Shown here: positions 8,559 to 20,261 of the stretch, piece after piece | How the letters are laid out: each line of letters starts with the position of its first letter | How positions within the stretch are numbered: position 1 is the stretch's first letter | NCBI RefSeq assembly: GCF_014652455.1 | Contig: NZ_BMYV01000004.1 | Location: forward strand, 1-51,763 | From: Litorimonas cladophorae | GTDB taxonomy: Bacteria; Pseudomonadota; Alphaproteobacteria; Caulobacterales; Maricaulaceae | Direction of reading: 5' to 3' | Length of the DNA: 51,763 nucleotides | Position numbers and translations under genes: made by a program | The notes under the pieces: generated by a model | What the model was told of the DNA's origin: nothing | Databases searched by the model: none | What the model saw: only the letters and a program-made list of their open reading frames with translations

Positions 8559-11500
8559 ATGAACCAAGAGGTCATGAACATCTTTAACCCTGCGCAAGAA
8601 GGTCCAACCTTTGACCGCATTAAAATCTCTCTCGCCAGCCCGGAGAAAATCCTGAGCTGGTCCTTTGGCGAAATCAAAAAGCCAGAGACCATTAACTATC
8701 GCACGTTTAAGCCTGAAAAAGACGGCCTATTCTGCGCGCGTATCTTTGGCCCCGTCAAAGATTACGAATGTCTCTGCGGCAAATACAAACGCATGAAGTA
8801 TAAAGGCGTTGTCTGCGAGAAATGCGGCGTCGAAGTCACTGTCACACGCGTCCGTCGTGAGCGCATGGGCCATATCGAGCTGGCTGCACCAGTTGCACAT
8901 ATCTGGTTCTTGAAGTCTTTGCCGTCTCGTATTTCGACAATGCTCAATATGACATTGAAAGAAGTTGAGCGCGTTCTCTACTTTGAATCATATATCGTCA
9001 CAGAGCCTGGCTTGACCTCTCTTGGTGAGCGTCAAATCCTGTCCGAAGAAGAATATGTCGATGCACAAGCCGAATTCGGCGAAGACAGCTTTACGGCTGG
9101 CATCGGTGCTGAGGCGGTTCGCGACATGTTGCAAAACCTCGACCTCGAAGCAGAGATCGAGCGCACACGTTTCGACATGACAGAGACAGGCTCCGAGCTG
9201 AAATTGAAGAAGCTTTCCAAGCGTCTGAAATTGCTGGAAGCCTTCGTCACATCTGGCAACCGTCCAGAGTGGATGGTTCTCACCATCGTGCCTGTGATCC
9301 CGCCAGAGCTTCGCCCACTTGTCCCTCTGGATGGTGGCCGTTTTGCGACATCCGATCTGAACGATCTTTATCGCCGTGTGATCAACCGTAACAACCGTTT
9401 GAAGCGCCTGATCGAGCTTCGTGCCCCGGACATCATCATCCGTAACGAGAAGCGTATGCTTCAAGAATCCGTTGATGCCTTGTTTGATAACGGGCGTCGT
9501 GGTCGCGTCATCACGGGTGCGAATAAGCGTCCATTGAAGTCCATGTCCGACATGCTCAAAGGTAAGCAAGGTCGCTTCCGTCAAAACTTGCTCGGTAAGC
9601 GCGTTGATTATTCTGGTCGTTCCGTGATCGTGGTTGGTCCAGAGCTGAAACTCCACGAATGTGGTCTACCAAAGAAAATGGCGCTCGAGCTGTTTAAGCC
9701 ATTCATCTATGCGCGTCTTGACGCCAAAGGCCTGTCTGGAACTGTTAAACAGTCTAAGAAATTGGTCGAAAAAGAGCGTCCAGAAGTTTGGGATATCCTC
9801 GACGAAGTTATTCGTGAACATCCAGTACTGCTTAACCGCGCGCCAACGCTCCATAGACTTGGTATCCAAGCTTTCGAACCTAAGCTGACAGAAGGTAAGG
9901 CGATCCGCCTTCACCCGCTCGTTTGTGCGGCGTTTAATGCTGACTTTGATGGCGACCAAATGGCCGTTCACGTGCCGTTGTCTATCGAAGCGCAACTCGA
10001 AGCGCGTGTCTTGATGATGTCGACGAACAACATTCTATCGCCTGCCAACGGCAAGCCGATTATTGTTCCATCGCAAGATATCGTCTTGGGTCTGTATTAC
10101 ATGTCCCTGATGCGTGACGGCGAAAAAGGTGAGGGCATGATGTTCGCATCTATGGCCGAACTTGAAATGGCCCTCGACGGCGGACACGTTGCTTTGCATG
10201 CCAAAGTCAAAGGTCGTTTCCCTGTGACGCAGCCTGATGGCACAACAACATATGAAGTTGCTGAAACATCTCCGGGTCGTTTGAAGCTGGCTGAATTCCT
10301 ACCAAAGCATCACCTGATCCCTTACTCCGTCGTGAACAAAATTCTGACGAAGAAAGAAATCGGCAAGTTGATCGACATCGTCTATCGCCATGCTGGTCAG
10401 AAGGCGACTGTGATCTTTGCTGATAAGATGATGGGCCTCGGTTTCAAAGAAGCGGCGAAAGCCGGTATCTCCTTCGGTAAAGATGACATGATCATCCCCG
10501 ACGCGAAATACACATTGGTTGCAGAAACATCTGCGGCTGTTTCGGCCTTTGAACAGCAATATGCTGACGGTCTCATCACAAAAGGCGAGAAGTACAACAA
10601 GGTTGTCGACGCTTGGTCCAAATGTACGGACAAAGTGGCGGACGCCATGATGGACGAAGCTGCGAAACCGCGTAAGACGATCAACTCGGTCTTCATGATG
10701 GCGGATTCTGGCGCTCGTGGTTCGAAAAACCAGATGAAACAGCTTGCGGGTATGCGCGGTCTTATGGCCAAACCATCCGGCGAGATTATCGAAACTCCGA
10801 TTACGGCCAACTTTAAAGAAGGCCTGACCGTGATGGATTACTTTAACAGTACCCATGGTGCGCGGAAGGGTCTGGCTGATACCGCTCTTAAAACCGCTAA
10901 CTCAGGTTACCTTACACGTCGTCTTGTTGACGTTGCGCAGGATTGTATCGTTACAGAGCAAGATTGTGGCACTGAAAACGGTATCGAACTGAAGCCAGTT
11001 GTCGACGGCGGTGACGTTGTTGTCTCCCTTGGCGAACGTTGCTTGGGCCGGACAACATCTGAGGATCTGCATGATCCGCGGACGGGTGAGCTGATGTATC
11101 CTGCCAACACATATGTTGACGAAGATATCGCGGCGGCCTTTGACGAATGTGGCGCACAAAACCTGCGTACACGTTCACCCCTGACTTGTGACACTGTCAC
11201 TGGGATTTGTGCGACATGTTATGGTCGTGATCTGGCCCGTGGTACCAAAGTCAATATGGGTGAAGCTGTCGGTGTTATCGCGGCGCAATCCATTGGTGAA
11301 CCTGGTACGCAGCTGACGATGCGGACGTTCCATATTGGTGGTACGGCTTCGGTTTCCGATAAATCGGTTATTGAATCCTCCAACGAAGGTACAATCCAGT
11401 ACAATGATGACGACGTTATCAAGACAGCCACGAACTTCATTGCCAAAGCGCGTAAGATGGAGTTCCAGATTGTCGATAAAGACGGCAAAGAGCTGGAAAC

Positions 11501-12725
11501 CTATAAGGTTGATTACGGTACACGCTTGACGCTGAAAAATGGCGCCAAAGTGGGCCGCGGTGATCGTCTGGCCGAATGGGATCCATATGCCACGCCAATC
11601 ATCACGGAATTGGGCGGCACAGTACGCTTGCTCGATATCGTTGACGGTGTGTCCGCCAAAGAAGAAACCGATGAAGAGACTGGTATCTCCTCTAAGGTGA
11701 TCGTTGACTGGCGTGCGTCTTCTAAATCCGGTGATATCCAGCCTGTTGCGGTTATCGAAGGTGAAGATGGTGAGCCGCTCAAACTGCCAAACGGCAACAT
11801 TGCGCGCTATATGCTCGCAGTGGGCGCGATCCTCTCCGTCGAAGACGGTGCGAAGGTCAAGCCTGGTGCCATTTTGGCGCGTATTGCCAAAGGCGGCGCG
11901 ACACAGCGTGACATTACCGGTGGTTTGCCGCGGGTTGCTGAATTGTTCGAAGCCCGTCGTCCGAAAGATGATGCGGTGATCGCCGATATCGACGGTAAGA
12001 TCGAATTTACGCGTGACTATAAGAACAAGCGTAAAATCCAGATCACGCCAGAGAATGAAGATTTGGAGCCATCCTCCTTCCTCATCGCCAAAGGCAAGCA
12101 TATGCTCGTCTCTGATGGTGATTTCGTGAAGAAGGGCGACTACCTCATCGATGGCAACCCAGCGCCGCATGATATTCTTGCGATTATGGGTGTCGAAGCT
12201 CTGGCTGAATACCTCGTGGACGAAGTCCAAGGCGTGTATCGTCTGCAAGGCGTGCCGATCAACGATAAGCATATCGAAGTGATCGTCCGTCAAATGTTGC
12301 AGAAGGTCGAAGTCTCCGATGTCGGTGACACAACGCTTCTTCGTAATGAGCAAATGGACAAAGTTGAGTTCAACAAAGTCAATGCGGCTCTCTTGGCCAA
12401 AGATAAGAATGCAACACCAGCTGTTGGCGTACCTGTCTTGCTCGGTATCACAAAAGCCTCGCTCCAGACGCGCTCCTTCATCTCTGCGGCGTCCTTCCAA
12501 GAAACCACACGCGTCCTTACGGAAGCCTCGGTTCTGGGCAAGGAAGACATGCTCGAAGGTCTGAAAGAGAACGTCATCGTGGGTCGTTTGATCCCAGCGG
12601 GTACAGGCTCGAACCTGCGGAAATATCAGAAGCTCGCAAACGATCGCGATCAGAAGTTCCTCGAAGATCGTGCCGCTGCGGCGCCGGCAATCGAAGAATT
12701 CCCGGCCGATATCGCCGACGATTAA
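8559..12725 (+). CDS. rpoC: DNA-directed RNA polymerase subunit beta'
   Basis: 1388 aa from ATG 8559, with AAGAAAGGA as SD inside the end of the RraB-like gene. An upstream in-frame start at 8538 would add 7 residues without a better SD. Visible landmarks are the zinc finger [20 protein letters not shown], the catalytic [12 protein letters not shown] loop that binds Mg2+, and the second zinc site region [17 protein letters not shown]. The acidic tail ends FPADIADD. It is the last gene of the cluster. Confidence 0.98.
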   Translation: MNQEVMNIFNPAQEGPTFDRIKISLASPEKILSWSFGEIKKPETINYRTFKPEKDGLFCARIFGPVKDYECLCGKYKRMKYKGVVCEKCGVEVTVTRVRRERMGHIELAAPVAHIWFLKSLPSRISTMLNMTLKEVERVLYFESYIVTEPGLTSLGERQILSEEEYVDAQAEFGEDSFTAGIGAEAVRDMLQNLDLEAEIERTRFDMTETGSELKLKKLSKRLKLLEAFVTSGNRPEWMVLTIVPVIPPELRPLVPLDGGRFATSDLNDLYRRVINRNNRLKRLIELRAPDIIIRNEKRMLQESVDALFDNGRRGRVITGANKRPLKSMSDMLKGKQGRFRQNLLGKRVDYSGRSVIVVGPELKLHECGLPKKMALELFKPFIYARLDAKGLSGTVKQSKKLVEKERPEVWDILDEVIREHPVLLNRAPTLHRLGIQAFEPKLTEGKAIRLHPLVCAAFNADFDGDQMAVHVPLSIEAQLEARVLMMSTNNILSPANGKPIIVPSQDIVLGLYYMSLMRDGEKGEGMMFASMAELEMALDGGHVALHAKVKGRFPVTQPDGTTTYEVAETSPGRLKLAEFLPKHHLIPYSVVNKILTKKEIGKLIDIVYRHAGQKATVIFADKMMGLGFKEAAKAGISFGKDDMIIPDAKYTLVAETSAAVSAFEQQYADGLITKGEKYNKVVDAWSKCTDKVADAMMDEAAKPRKTINSVFMMADSGARGSKNQMKQLAGMRGLMAKPSGEIIETPITANFKEGLTVMDYFNSTHGARKGLADTALKTANSGYLTRRLVDVAQDCIVTEQDCGTENGIELKPVVDGGDVVVSLGERCLGRTTSEDLHDPRTGELMYPANTYVDEDIAAAFDECGAQNLRTRSPLTCDTVTGICATCYGRDLARGTKVNMGEAVGVIAAQSIGEPGTQLTMRTFHIGGTASVSDKSVIESSNEGTIQYNDDDVIKTATNFIAKARKMEFQIVDKDGKELETYKVDYGTRLTLKNGAKVGRGDRLAEWDPYATPIITELGGTVRLLDIVDGVSAKEETDEETGISSKVIVDWRASSKSGDIQPVAVIEGEDGEPLKLPNGNIARYMLAVGAILSVEDGAKVKPGAILARIAKGGATQRDITGGLPRVAELFEARRPKDDAVIADIDGKIEFTRDYKNKRKIQITPENEDLEPSSFLIAKGKHMLVSDGDFVKKGDYLIDGNPAPHDILAIMGVEALAEYLVDEVQGVYRLQGVPINDKHIEVIVRQMLQKVEVSDVGDTTLLRNEQMDKVEFNKVNAALLAKDKNATPAVGVPVLLGITKASLQTRSFISAASFQETTRVLTEASVLGKEDMLEGLKENVIVGRLIPAGTGSNLRKYQKLANDRDQKFLEDRAAAAPAIEEFPADIADD

Positions 12726-12768
12726 AACACTGTTTCATCTGCCTTCGGGCAGAGCTGAACACAAAAAA

Positions 12769-12803
12769 GCCGCCTCTTGCAATTTGCAGGAGGCGGTTTT
12801 TTT
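12769..12803 (+). terminator. Intrinsic terminator of the rpoBC operon
   Basis: GCCGCCTCTTGCA/TGCAGGAGGCGG stem directly followed by seven T residues, 43 nt after the rpoC stop. A smaller CTGCC-TTCG-GGCAG hairpin (12739-12752) precedes it. Confidence 0.93.
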
Positions 12804-12913
12804 ATTGGGCATTACCATTTGACTGTCCCCACCCGGAAAACAAATTCGGGTAGGGCGCTTACGAGGGTGCGCGAGCCTCTATCATCGCAGCGTCATTGTT
12901 GGCAGCGCGTTCG

Positions 12914-13486
12914 CTAGCGCGGCGGGCGTCCGCCTCTGTCGCCGCCTTTGCCTCGTTTCTGCCCGCTCTCTTGGCCGCCTTGTTTGGCGCGGCCTCTCGG
13001 CGCTTCAAAGGCAATCAGCATTTCGCCGCGGGTCAGTTGACCGTCGCCATTTTTATCCAATCGAACAAATTCACGATCTAATTGGCTTGTAAATTCGGCC
13101 TTGGAAATCACGCCGTTGAAGTCCCTATCAAAGCTCATAAAATTTGGCATCGCATCTGTGGAACCCAGGGTCTCAACACTCCAGCGCGAGAATTGAATGG
13201 CGCTTGGGTTTTGAGTGAATGAGGCCCATTCGGCGTCAGCCCCCTTGGCAACTTCATTCGGTGTAACGACCTTATCGCGGTCCTCATCCATCTGACTGAA
13301 TAGGGCCGCAACAGGATGCATGAAAGTCCCCGATGTTTTGATCGCTCGGTCTTGTCCGCCGCGCTCTTGACGATCAGGCGGTGGACCTCTGCGGTCTGAT
13401 TTTGTGGCACAGGCCGATAGAGACATCACAGCGACCAAAGCGAGGGCCAATGTGATGCGGGGCGTCGGGTGTTGAAAAGATGTCAT
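12914..13486 (-). CDS. EF-hand domain lipoprotein
   Basis: 190 aa from ATG at 13486, with AGGA 7 nt upstream on the minus strand. A TTG two codons earlier (13492) is less likely. A hydrophobic signal segment ends in lipobox LSAC (Cys26). Three 12-residue EF-hand-like loops follow: Asp67-Glu78 (DEDRDKVVTPNE), Asp120-Glu131 (DRDFNGVISKAE) and Asp144-Glu155 (DKNGDGQLTRGE). The protein ends in an Arg/Gly/Lys-rich tail (about 164-190). It is probably an envelope-anchored calcium-binding protein. No specific function can be assigned. Single gene, convergent with rpoC across the terminator. Confidence 0.8.
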   Translation of the reverse strand: MTSFQHPTPRITLALALVAVMSLSACATKSDRRGPPPDRQERGGQDRAIKTSGTFMHPVAALFSQMDEDRDKVVTPNEVAKGADAEWASFTQNPSAIQFSRWSVETLGSTDAMPNFMSFDRDFNGVISKAEFTSQLDREFVRLDKNGDGQLTRGEMLIAFEAPRGRAKQGGQESGQKRGKGGDRGGRPPR

Positions 13487-13736
13487 CGTCAAATCCTAAA
13501 GGGGCGACACAGGCATTGCGTCCCACACGTCGAAAATGCTGGCGCCTCACGTTGATTTCTCTGCAAGTCAATTGAGTAGAAAGGCCCAGGCAAACGGAAA
13601 ATCCCGCTATGGTCGCGCCATAAATTGCTATCCTCAAGCCCTCAAATGACAAAATGGATACCGAACAATATGTAATGAAAGGGTGAGCCATCGTCCATGA
13701 AACGTCCATGATGAGATGTGAATGCGTGGATATTCC

Positions 13737-14330
13737 TTATCCGCTAAGAGCGTGTTGGACGTCCTTGAACATTTCCGCAACGGGCGCTCTTTTGGACATC
13801 TCTAGCCGTCCAAGGGCGGTTCTGAGATCTAATTCCATGTGAATCACACCTCCATTTGACGAAGACGGGACTGCGCCCATCGTTGTGAATAATGATCTGG
13901 CGCTCTTATTCTCGAACAGAACATCCAGATGGACGGTCTCATACCCTGAGGTCAGCGCATCGTGGAACAGACAGGACATCATCGCGCGCGCGACACCCAG
14001 GCCCTGATAGTCATCCAATACCGCCAAGGCGAAATCTCCCGTCGTCTCTGGGGCTGGGTCCGTCCGGATGATGTGGGCCGCAGCGATAGGCGGGTATGAG
14101 GGCAGGCTTGCATCCACTGCGCCCCAAGCCAAATGGTCGTCCGTGTCAAAATTTGTAAGTCTCTGCAGAACAGACGGTGGGGCTTGCTTGAAGCCCGAGA
14201 AAAATCGCAAATATCTTGATCGATCGGAAAGATCTTTGATGCCAGCCTCAATGAGTGGCGCATCTTCTGAAGTCAGTCGCCGCAAACAAAGTTTGCGACC
14301 ATCCTTCATAACTGTGTGGATTGCCTCCAT
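13737..14330 (-). CDS. GNAT-family N-acetyltransferase
   Basis: 197 aa. The acetyl-CoA binding motif A is clear: ALAVLDDYQGLGVARAMM (Gln109-x-x-Gly112 type, about residues 101-118), followed by the beta5 segment VHLDVLFENKSARSLFTTMG. The N-terminus resembles the GNAT domain that also occurs attached to acyl-CoA synthetase-like lysine acetyltransferases (KLCLRRLTSEDAPLI, YLRFFSGF), but here it stands alone. The substrate cannot be told. No good SD is visible at ATG 14330. A second in-frame ATG lies 7 codons in. Confidence 0.8.
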   Translation of the reverse strand: MEAIHTVMKDGRKLCLRRLTSEDAPLIEAGIKDLSDRSRYLRFFSGFKQAPPSVLQRLTNFDTDDHLAWGAVDASLPSYPPIAAAHIIRTDPAPETTGDFALAVLDDYQGLGVARAMMSCLFHDALTSGYETVHLDVLFENKSARSLFTTMGAVPSSSNGGVIHMELDLRTALGRLEMSKRAPVAEMFKDVQHALSG

Positions 14331-14490
14331 TTGGGGAGCATAGGACGAGGGCGCGCAAAACTTCCAGTCATTTTTGAAGGCCCTTATCCTTAAGATAAGA
14401 CCGTTCTCATCGATTGATTTTCCAAGACCTCACGCACCCCCTTCGGCGACTGCGCGTTAAAGCAGAAACCTGATGGAAAAAATCTTTCAG

Positions 14491-15540
14491 CTACGTAGCA
14501 TTCGGAAATTCAAGTTCAAACCGGGTTCCTGTCTGATCCGATGAAACCGCGACAGTCCCCTCATGGGCTTTGGCAATTTCCTTCACGATGAATAGACCTA
14601 ACCCTAACCCTTGCAAAGACTCGCTTTCCTGTGGCCGCTTAAACGGTTCAAAAAGCCCCGACATAAGGTCACTAGAAATAGGTGTTCCGTGGTTGGTAAC
14701 GCTCATGACAAATTTATTATCAATTTGTTCGGCCTTTACCCGAATGGGCGTGTCTTGTGATCCATGTGTCACAGCGTTGGCCAGCAAGTTTGATAAGGCC
14801 TGATCAATACGCGCGGCATCACATCGGACTTGCGCGTTGCAATCATAATCTAACTCAATTTTCCTTCCGGGATGACCCAGACTGATTTCGTCAATGACTT
14901 GCTGAAATCCCTCTTCCAAACTTGGCGAGTTTTGGGGTTCTATCGATATGCCGCCGCCCAGACGCGCACTCGCGAAATCCATTGTTTGATCAATTAACGT
15001 CGACATCCGTTGCACGCTATTTTCTATCGCTGCATACATTTTAGCGGTTTTTGGCGTGTGAGGTTCACGCCCCGCTATCCGTGCGGCCGCCCCGATTGAA
15101 GCCAGCGGATTTCTCAAATCGTGGCTCAAAATCGCAACAAATTGTTCTCTTAGTTGCCCCTCTTCTTCTTTTGTTTGCAGCGCCCGGGCTGTTGTTTTGG
15201 CTTCTGTAATATCGCGCGCGCTACAGACAAATATATCGCCTTCTGGGACCGCGACCCATGACAACCACTTGTACTCCCCGTTCTTACAGCGATAGCGGTT
15301 TTCAAAATGCAAAGCCGCCAGACCATCTTTCAGGGATGCAAATACTGAATTTGTCTTCTCTATATCATCGGGATGAATGAATTCAGAGAAGACCATATTT
15401 TTAATTTCGGCATCTTTCCACCCTAGCAAAGTTTGCCAAGCGGGATTTGTCTCAAAAAACACGCCTTCTTGATTCACCAAACCCAGTAAATCGGGCGAGA
15501 GACGCCAAGTTCTACTCTGTGAATTTTCAGTAAGTGGCAT
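14491..15540 (-). CDS. Cytoplasmic PAS-domain sensor histidine kinase (orphan)
   Basis: 349 aa from ATG 15540. The frame stays open upstream to 15681, but the added 47 residues do not look like a PAS start. A PAS/PAC domain spans about residues 10-118 (LLGLVNQEGVFFETNPAWQT, then the PAC-like RYRCKNGEYKWLSW). HisKA has H-box FVAILSHDLRNPLASIG with phospho-acceptor His140, and HATPase_c has N-box NLLANAVTHG and G-box GLGLGLFIVKEIAKAHEG. No membrane segment, so the signal is probably cytosolic. No response regulator gene is adjacent, so the partner is unknown. Confidence 0.87.
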   Translation of the reverse strand: MPLTENSQSRTWRLSPDLLGLVNQEGVFFETNPAWQTLLGWKDAEIKNMVFSEFIHPDDIEKTNSVFASLKDGLAALHFENRYRCKNGEYKWLSWVAVPEGDIFVCSARDITEAKTTARALQTKEEEGQLREQFVAILSHDLRNPLASIGAAARIAGREPHTPKTAKMYAAIENSVQRMSTLIDQTMDFASARLGGGISIEPQNSPSLEEGFQQVIDEISLGHPGRKIELDYDCNAQVRCDAARIDQALSNLLANAVTHGSQDTPIRVKAEQIDNKFVMSVTNHGTPISSDLMSGLFEPFKRPQESESLQGLGLGLFIVKEIAKAHEGTVAVSSDQTGTRFELEFPNAT

Positions 15541-16320
15541 ATCAATATCGCTAAAGGCTTTTAAAACACATATATTATGGCTGCGGCTATTAATAGGGGG
15601 ACGCCAAGCGTTTCCAAATCCAATGTATTTCAAAAGCCTGCTTGATCGCCTCAGCGACGTCGACGCCACTGAGAGAGGCATTCTAGCCTTATTTCCGATT
15701 TGTGAGAGGACTTCTTTGCTCGCGTGAGGTGTATCACCTAACCAACGCTATGCCCGGCCCAGCTCACGCCCCGAAGGCAACATGAAACCCAGTCATCGGT
15801 TCGCCTGCGATGTATTCGTGAACTTTAATCCCGCCTTTCATCCGTCGCAATCCCCCATCAAACTGTACCTTCAAGAAATCTAATCCTCGCTTTCGATTTT
15901 ACCCCTATTTTTAAATGGTTCCGATGACATGGACAGGCAATCGATCGTGGTTTGTTGGTCATTGGACGGTGGGGTTGAGCATTCAGGGTACGAACCTGAA
16001 CTGTGCCGGGCCTTTTGAAGCGAGCGCACGACATTGCGTGTCCGGGTCTGGAAGGCAGGCTCCGACGTGTAACTATGACCAGCCGTTACCGTTTCATCAA
16101 AAACTGCTGCCGCGTGGCCAAGCAATTAAGCAAAAGCTTAAATGCGGGGTATTTGCGTAAAACAACTTTTCTATTTTGGTATTCCATCGCGGATATCGAC
16201 CACGCGGACAGTCCTAATCGCAGGATGTTATCGCCTTTGCTGGTTCTCTTTGAAAAAATGAGGGCAGTGGGACGAAGCGGCTGCGCCCCTCTCTTTCGTT
16301 CCCAATCATATGGACTTGCC
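15541..16320. other. 780-nt stretch without a convincing gene
   Basis: Short open segments occur on both strands but none has a start, SD and protein-like composition together. The minus-strand segment 15764-15895 is open for about 43 codons (contains MKGGIKVHEYIAGEPMTGFH), lacks an upstream start because of a TAA, and could be the remnant of a decayed gene. A perfect TTAAGC-AAAA-GCTTAA hairpin is at 16126-16141. Confidence 0.4.
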
Positions 16321-16659
16321 ATGACACGCCCCTCTCATTTTCTAAATAATACATCTCTCAAAGGGAACGCCACGCCCCAAACCCAATCCCTGCAAGACCA
16401 ATTACTGGAAACGCGTTTGCGCATTGAACAGGCGAAGCTCGCGAAATTGGAATCCGATATCCCAGACCCCACACCCAAATATACGCGGTATGAAGACATG
16501 CCACCGCCCACACCGGAGGACGAGGCGCGGTTTGAAGCCCAGTTTAGAGAGCTGATCGCAGCATTAGATAGTGAAGAGATAGAGCAACGATTAAATCGAT
16601 TTAGGACACCCGAGAATATTGCCCTTAGGCAGCAGCTGAAAGAGCTGGGCGTCCTCTAA
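16321..16659 (+). CDS. Small hypothetical protein, charged and helical
   Basis: 112 aa from ATG 16321. Not recognised. The composition is Glu/Gln/Arg/Leu-rich with a probable helix (LQDQLLETRLRIEQAKLAKL, about 20-39), a Pro-rich linker (PDPTPKYTRYEDMPPPTPED) and a second helical part to the C-terminus (LKELGVL). No signal peptide or membrane segment. The frame is open back to 16003, but upstream residues look random. No strong SD is seen, so the start is uncertain. It precedes the dipeptidase gene by 93 nt. Confidence 0.45.
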   Translation: MTRPSHFLNNTSLKGNATPQTQSLQDQLLETRLRIEQAKLAKLESDIPDPTPKYTRYEDMPPPTPEDEARFEAQFRELIAALDSEEIEQRLNRFRTPENIALRQQLKELGVL

Positions 16660-16752
16660 TTTTTCACATGATTTAGAATTTGCCTTTGCATTCGGAAAGA
16701 CTCAGGAACACAGTCCCAACAGATAGTGTTGATAAAATTCAGGAGTTCCGTA

Positions 16753-17979
16753 ATGAAACACAATGTTAAGCCCAGCCTCGCCCTTACCGCTGCGCTTCTT
16801 CTCTCGGCCAGTGTTGTTACGGGTTGCGCGACCACGCCATTGACGATGGCCGATGTGCCAGCGGTGCATGATCGGACGCTGACGCTGGATACGCATATCG
16901 ACATTCCGCTGACCTATATCAAAGAGATCGACCCGTCAGGCCCGACCGCCTTGCAGGTTGATTTACCGAAGCTGGACGCGGGACAACTCGATAGTGGTTT
17001 CTGGATTGTCTACACACCGCAAGGTGAATTGACGACGGCGGGCATCGCCGCGGCGCAAGCGATTTCGGAAACCCGTTTGGATGCGATCTGTAAGCTGACA
17101 CAAAATTTCCCCGAGAGTTTTGGTCTCGCCAAAACGGCCGATGATGTCCGCCGCATCACCGATGAGGGCCGTCATGCCGTTTTGATCGGGATGGAAAACG
17201 CCTATCCCTTGGGCCTGACGGGATATGAGGAAGAGCTGAAAATCTATACGGAAATTGGCGTCCGCTATGTTGGACTAACCCATTTTGGGCATAATCAGTT
17301 CGGTGATAGTTCCAACCCACATCCGACCCGCGACAACGGTCCGAAATGGGGCGGTCTCTCGCCTGATGGACGCAAGCTGGTCGATATTCTCAACAAAAAC
17401 GGGATTATGGTCGATGTCTCCCATGCGGGGAAAGCGACGATGATGCAGGCCGCTGATCTCTCCCGCGCGCCGATCATTGCCTCACATTCTGGCGTGAAAG
17501 CCGTTGCTGACACGGCGCGGAATTTGGATGATGAGCAGCTGCGTAAAATCGCGGAGGTCAACGGTGTCGCGCAAATGGTGGCATTGGGGTCCTATGTGAA
17601 ACTGCCAACAGCCAAACAGGCAGCAGCACGCGAAGCCTTAGACAAAGAATTTGGGGATCGCAGCGGGTGGTGGCCCTCAAAGCAGGCACGATATGACGAG
17701 CGTCGCAAAAAGATCGCCGCTATGGCACCAGAGGCGACCGTGGCGGATTTTGTCGACCACATTGACCATGCGGTAAAGGTCGCGGGTATTGACCATGTCG
17801 GCATCGCGTCGGATTTCGATGGCGGCGGCGGCATTGACGGCTGGAAGGATGCGTCAGAAACTCAAAACGTCACAGCCGAGTTGGTTAAACGCGGATATTC
17901 CGAAGCTGATATTGCCAAAATCTGGGGCGGAAACTTGCTCCGCGTGATGGAAGCGGTTGAGGTCGTCGCCGAACAATAA
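16753..17979 (+). CDS. Membrane dipeptidase family M19, predicted lipoprotein
   Basis: 408 aa from ATG 16753, with SD CAGGAG at about 16739-16744. An upstream TTG at 16726 would add 9 residues. The signal peptide ends with lipobox VTGC, so it is likely envelope-anchored. The zinc-site motif DTHIDIPL is near the start of the mature protein. GMENAYPLG, GVRYVGLTHFGHNQFGDSS, MVDVSHAGKATM, PIIASHSGVKAV, and near the C-terminus GIDHVGIASDFDGGGG are family signatures of renal-dipeptidase-like metallopeptidases that cleave dipeptides, often with D-residues. Ends at a bidirectional terminator shared with glnA. Confidence 0.9.
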   Translation: MKHNVKPSLALTAALLLSASVVTGCATTPLTMADVPAVHDRTLTLDTHIDIPLTYIKEIDPSGPTALQVDLPKLDAGQLDSGFWIVYTPQGELTTAGIAAAQAISETRLDAICKLTQNFPESFGLAKTADDVRRITDEGRHAVLIGMENAYPLGLTGYEEELKIYTEIGVRYVGLTHFGHNQFGDSSNPHPTRDNGPKWGGLSPDGRKLVDILNKNGIMVDVSHAGKATMMQAADLSRAPIIASHSGVKAVADTARNLDDEQLRKIAEVNGVAQMVALGSYVKLPTAKQAAAREALDKEFGDRSGWWPSKQARYDERRKKIAAMAPEATVADFVDHIDHAVKVAGIDHVGIASDFDGGGGIDGWKDASETQNVTAELVKRGYSEADIAKIWGGNLLRVMEAVEVVAEQ

Positions 17980-18004
17980 GGCGCGCCCTCTCAGTTGAGC
18001 CCAT

Positions 18005-18034
18005 AAAAAAGGCGCCTCAGATGAGGCGCCTTTT
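18005..18034. terminator. Bidirectional intrinsic terminator between dipeptidase and glnA
   Basis: A perfect stem GGCGCCTC/GAGGCGCC with AGAT loop, flanked by AAAAAA on the left and TTTT on the right, so it works for the plus-strand dipeptidase and the minus-strand glnB-glnA transcript. Located 26 nt after one stop and 20 nt after the other. Confidence 0.92.
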
Positions 18035-18054
18035 CTCGTTCTATTGGGTGCTGA

Positions 18055-19467
18055 CTAGCACTTGTAATACATGTCGAATTCAACCGGATGCGGATGCATC
18101 GCGAGGCGGTGAACTTCTTCCATCTTCAACTCGATATACGCGTCGATTTGATCATCATCAAAGACGTTGCCCGCCTTTAAGAAATCACGGTCGCCGTCGA
18201 GGGACTCAAGTGCTTCGCGCAATGAACCACAGACCTGCGGGATGTTTGCCGCTTCAGCTGGGGACAGTTCGTACAAGTCCATGTCCATTGGATCGCCAGG
18301 GTGGATCTTGTTCTTGATACCGTCGAGGCCAGCCATAAGCAGGGCCGTATATGTGAGGTATGGGTTGCCCGCTGGGTCCGGATAACGGACTTCTAGGCGC
18401 TTGCCATTTGGTGAGGCTGTCCATGGAATACGGATGGAAGCAGACCGGTTACGGCTGGAATAGGCCAGCATAACAGGGGCTTCGAAACCTGGGACCAAAC
18501 GCTTGTAAGAGTTAGTCGACGCATTGGAGAAGGCGTTGATGGCTTTGGAATGTTTGATGATGCCACCGATATAGTGGAGACACTGCTCGGACAGACCCGC
18601 ATATTGGTCACCTGCGAAGAGCGGCTTTTTGTCTTTCCAGATCGACATATGAACGTGCATGCCTGTGCCATTGTCCTCAAACATAGGCTTGGGCATGAAT
18701 GTCGCTGTCTTGCCATAGGCATGGGCCACATTGTGCACGATGTATTTATAAAGCTGCATGTTGTCGCCCATCTGAAGAAGGGTGTCGAACTGCATACCTA
18801 GCTCATGCTGAGCAGGGGCAACTTCATGGTGATGCTTTTCTGGGCGAAGGCCGAGCTCATCCATGATGGAGAGCATTTCGCCGCGCATGTCTTGGGACGC
18901 ATCGACGGGTGGGACAGGGAAGTAACCGCCCTTTGTGCCAGGACGATGGCCCATATTGCCGCCAGCATATTCCGTGCCGTTGTTTTGCGGCATTTCGGCT
19001 GAGTCGATATAATAGCCCGTCTTATTTTGGGCTGTGTCAAAGCGCACATCGTCAAAGACGAAAAATTCGGCTTCGGGACCGAAATAGACGTCATCACCGA
19101 CGTTAGCCGAACGCATATAGGCTTCAGCCGCTTTCGCTGTGCCACGTGGGTCACGGTTATAGGCTTCAGCTGTATCTGGCTCGAGGATGTCGCAGAACAC
19201 GGCGAGCGTATCTTGCTGGAAGAAGGGGTCCATCTTGGCCGTAGCTGCATCTGGGAGCAGGACCATGTCAGACTCGTTAATGTCTTTCCAACCTGCGATG
19301 GACGACCCATCAAACATAGTGCCGTCCTGGAACAGGTCTTCATCGACCAGGTCAGAATGGAAGGTCACATGCTGCATTTTACCCTTTGTGTCGGTGAAAC
19401 GCAGATCGACGAATTTGATGTCTTCGTCCTTAATTTTTTTGAGAAGCTGAGTAGTAGCGTCTGACAT
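18055..19467 (-). CDS. glnA: Glutamine synthetase, type I
   Basis: 470 aa, typical of the dodecameric GS-I enzyme that makes glutamine from glutamate, ammonia and ATP. Signatures are the N-terminal [14 protein letters not shown], the metal-site region [13 protein letters not shown], the ATP region with [24 protein letters not shown], and the adenylylation-site region [11 protein letters not shown] with the target Tyr near residue 397. AGGGAAAA serves as SD on the minus strand. glnB lies 41 nt upstream on the same strand, so the order is glnB-glnA, common in alphaproteobacteria. Confidence 0.98.
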   Translation of the reverse strand: MSDATTQLLKKIKDEDIKFVDLRFTDTKGKMQHVTFHSDLVDEDLFQDGTMFDGSSIAGWKDINESDMVLLPDAATAKMDPFFQQDTLAVFCDILEPDTAEAYNRDPRGTAKAAEAYMRSANVGDDVYFGPEAEFFVFDDVRFDTAQNKTGYYIDSAEMPQNNGTEYAGGNMGHRPGTKGGYFPVPPVDASQDMRGEMLSIMDELGLRPEKHHHEVAPAQHELGMQFDTLLQMGDNMQLYKYIVHNVAHAYGKTATFMPKPMFEDNGTGMHVHMSIWKDKKPLFAGDQYAGLSEQCLHYIGGIIKHSKAINAFSNASTNSYKRLVPGFEAPVMLAYSSRNRSASIRIPWTASPNGKRLEVRYPDPAGNPYLTYTALLMAGLDGIKNKIHPGDPMDMDLYELSPAEAANIPQVCGSLREALESLDGDRDFLKAGNVFDDDQIDAYIELKMEEVHRLAMHPHPVEFDMYYKC

Positions 19468-19508
19468 ATCGATTTTCCCTATGTGCAGTGTTGGTCAGAT
19501 GTTTTCGA

Positions 19509-20261
<753 letters not shown>

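Noticed and set aside
11175-12500. Long 441-codon open frame antisense to rpoC
   Set aside because: Shadow frame caused by the codon bias of rpoC, with no family resemblance. Other antisense frames in rpoB/rpoC are the same.
13374-13709. 111-codon minus-strand frame upstream of the EF-hand gene
   Set aside because: Overlaps the lipoprotein signal region, no SD and no protein-like composition.
15764-15895. 43-codon minus-strand open segment with a protein-like sequence
   Set aside because: It has no usable start and a stop just upstream. At most a decayed gene end, and too short to call.
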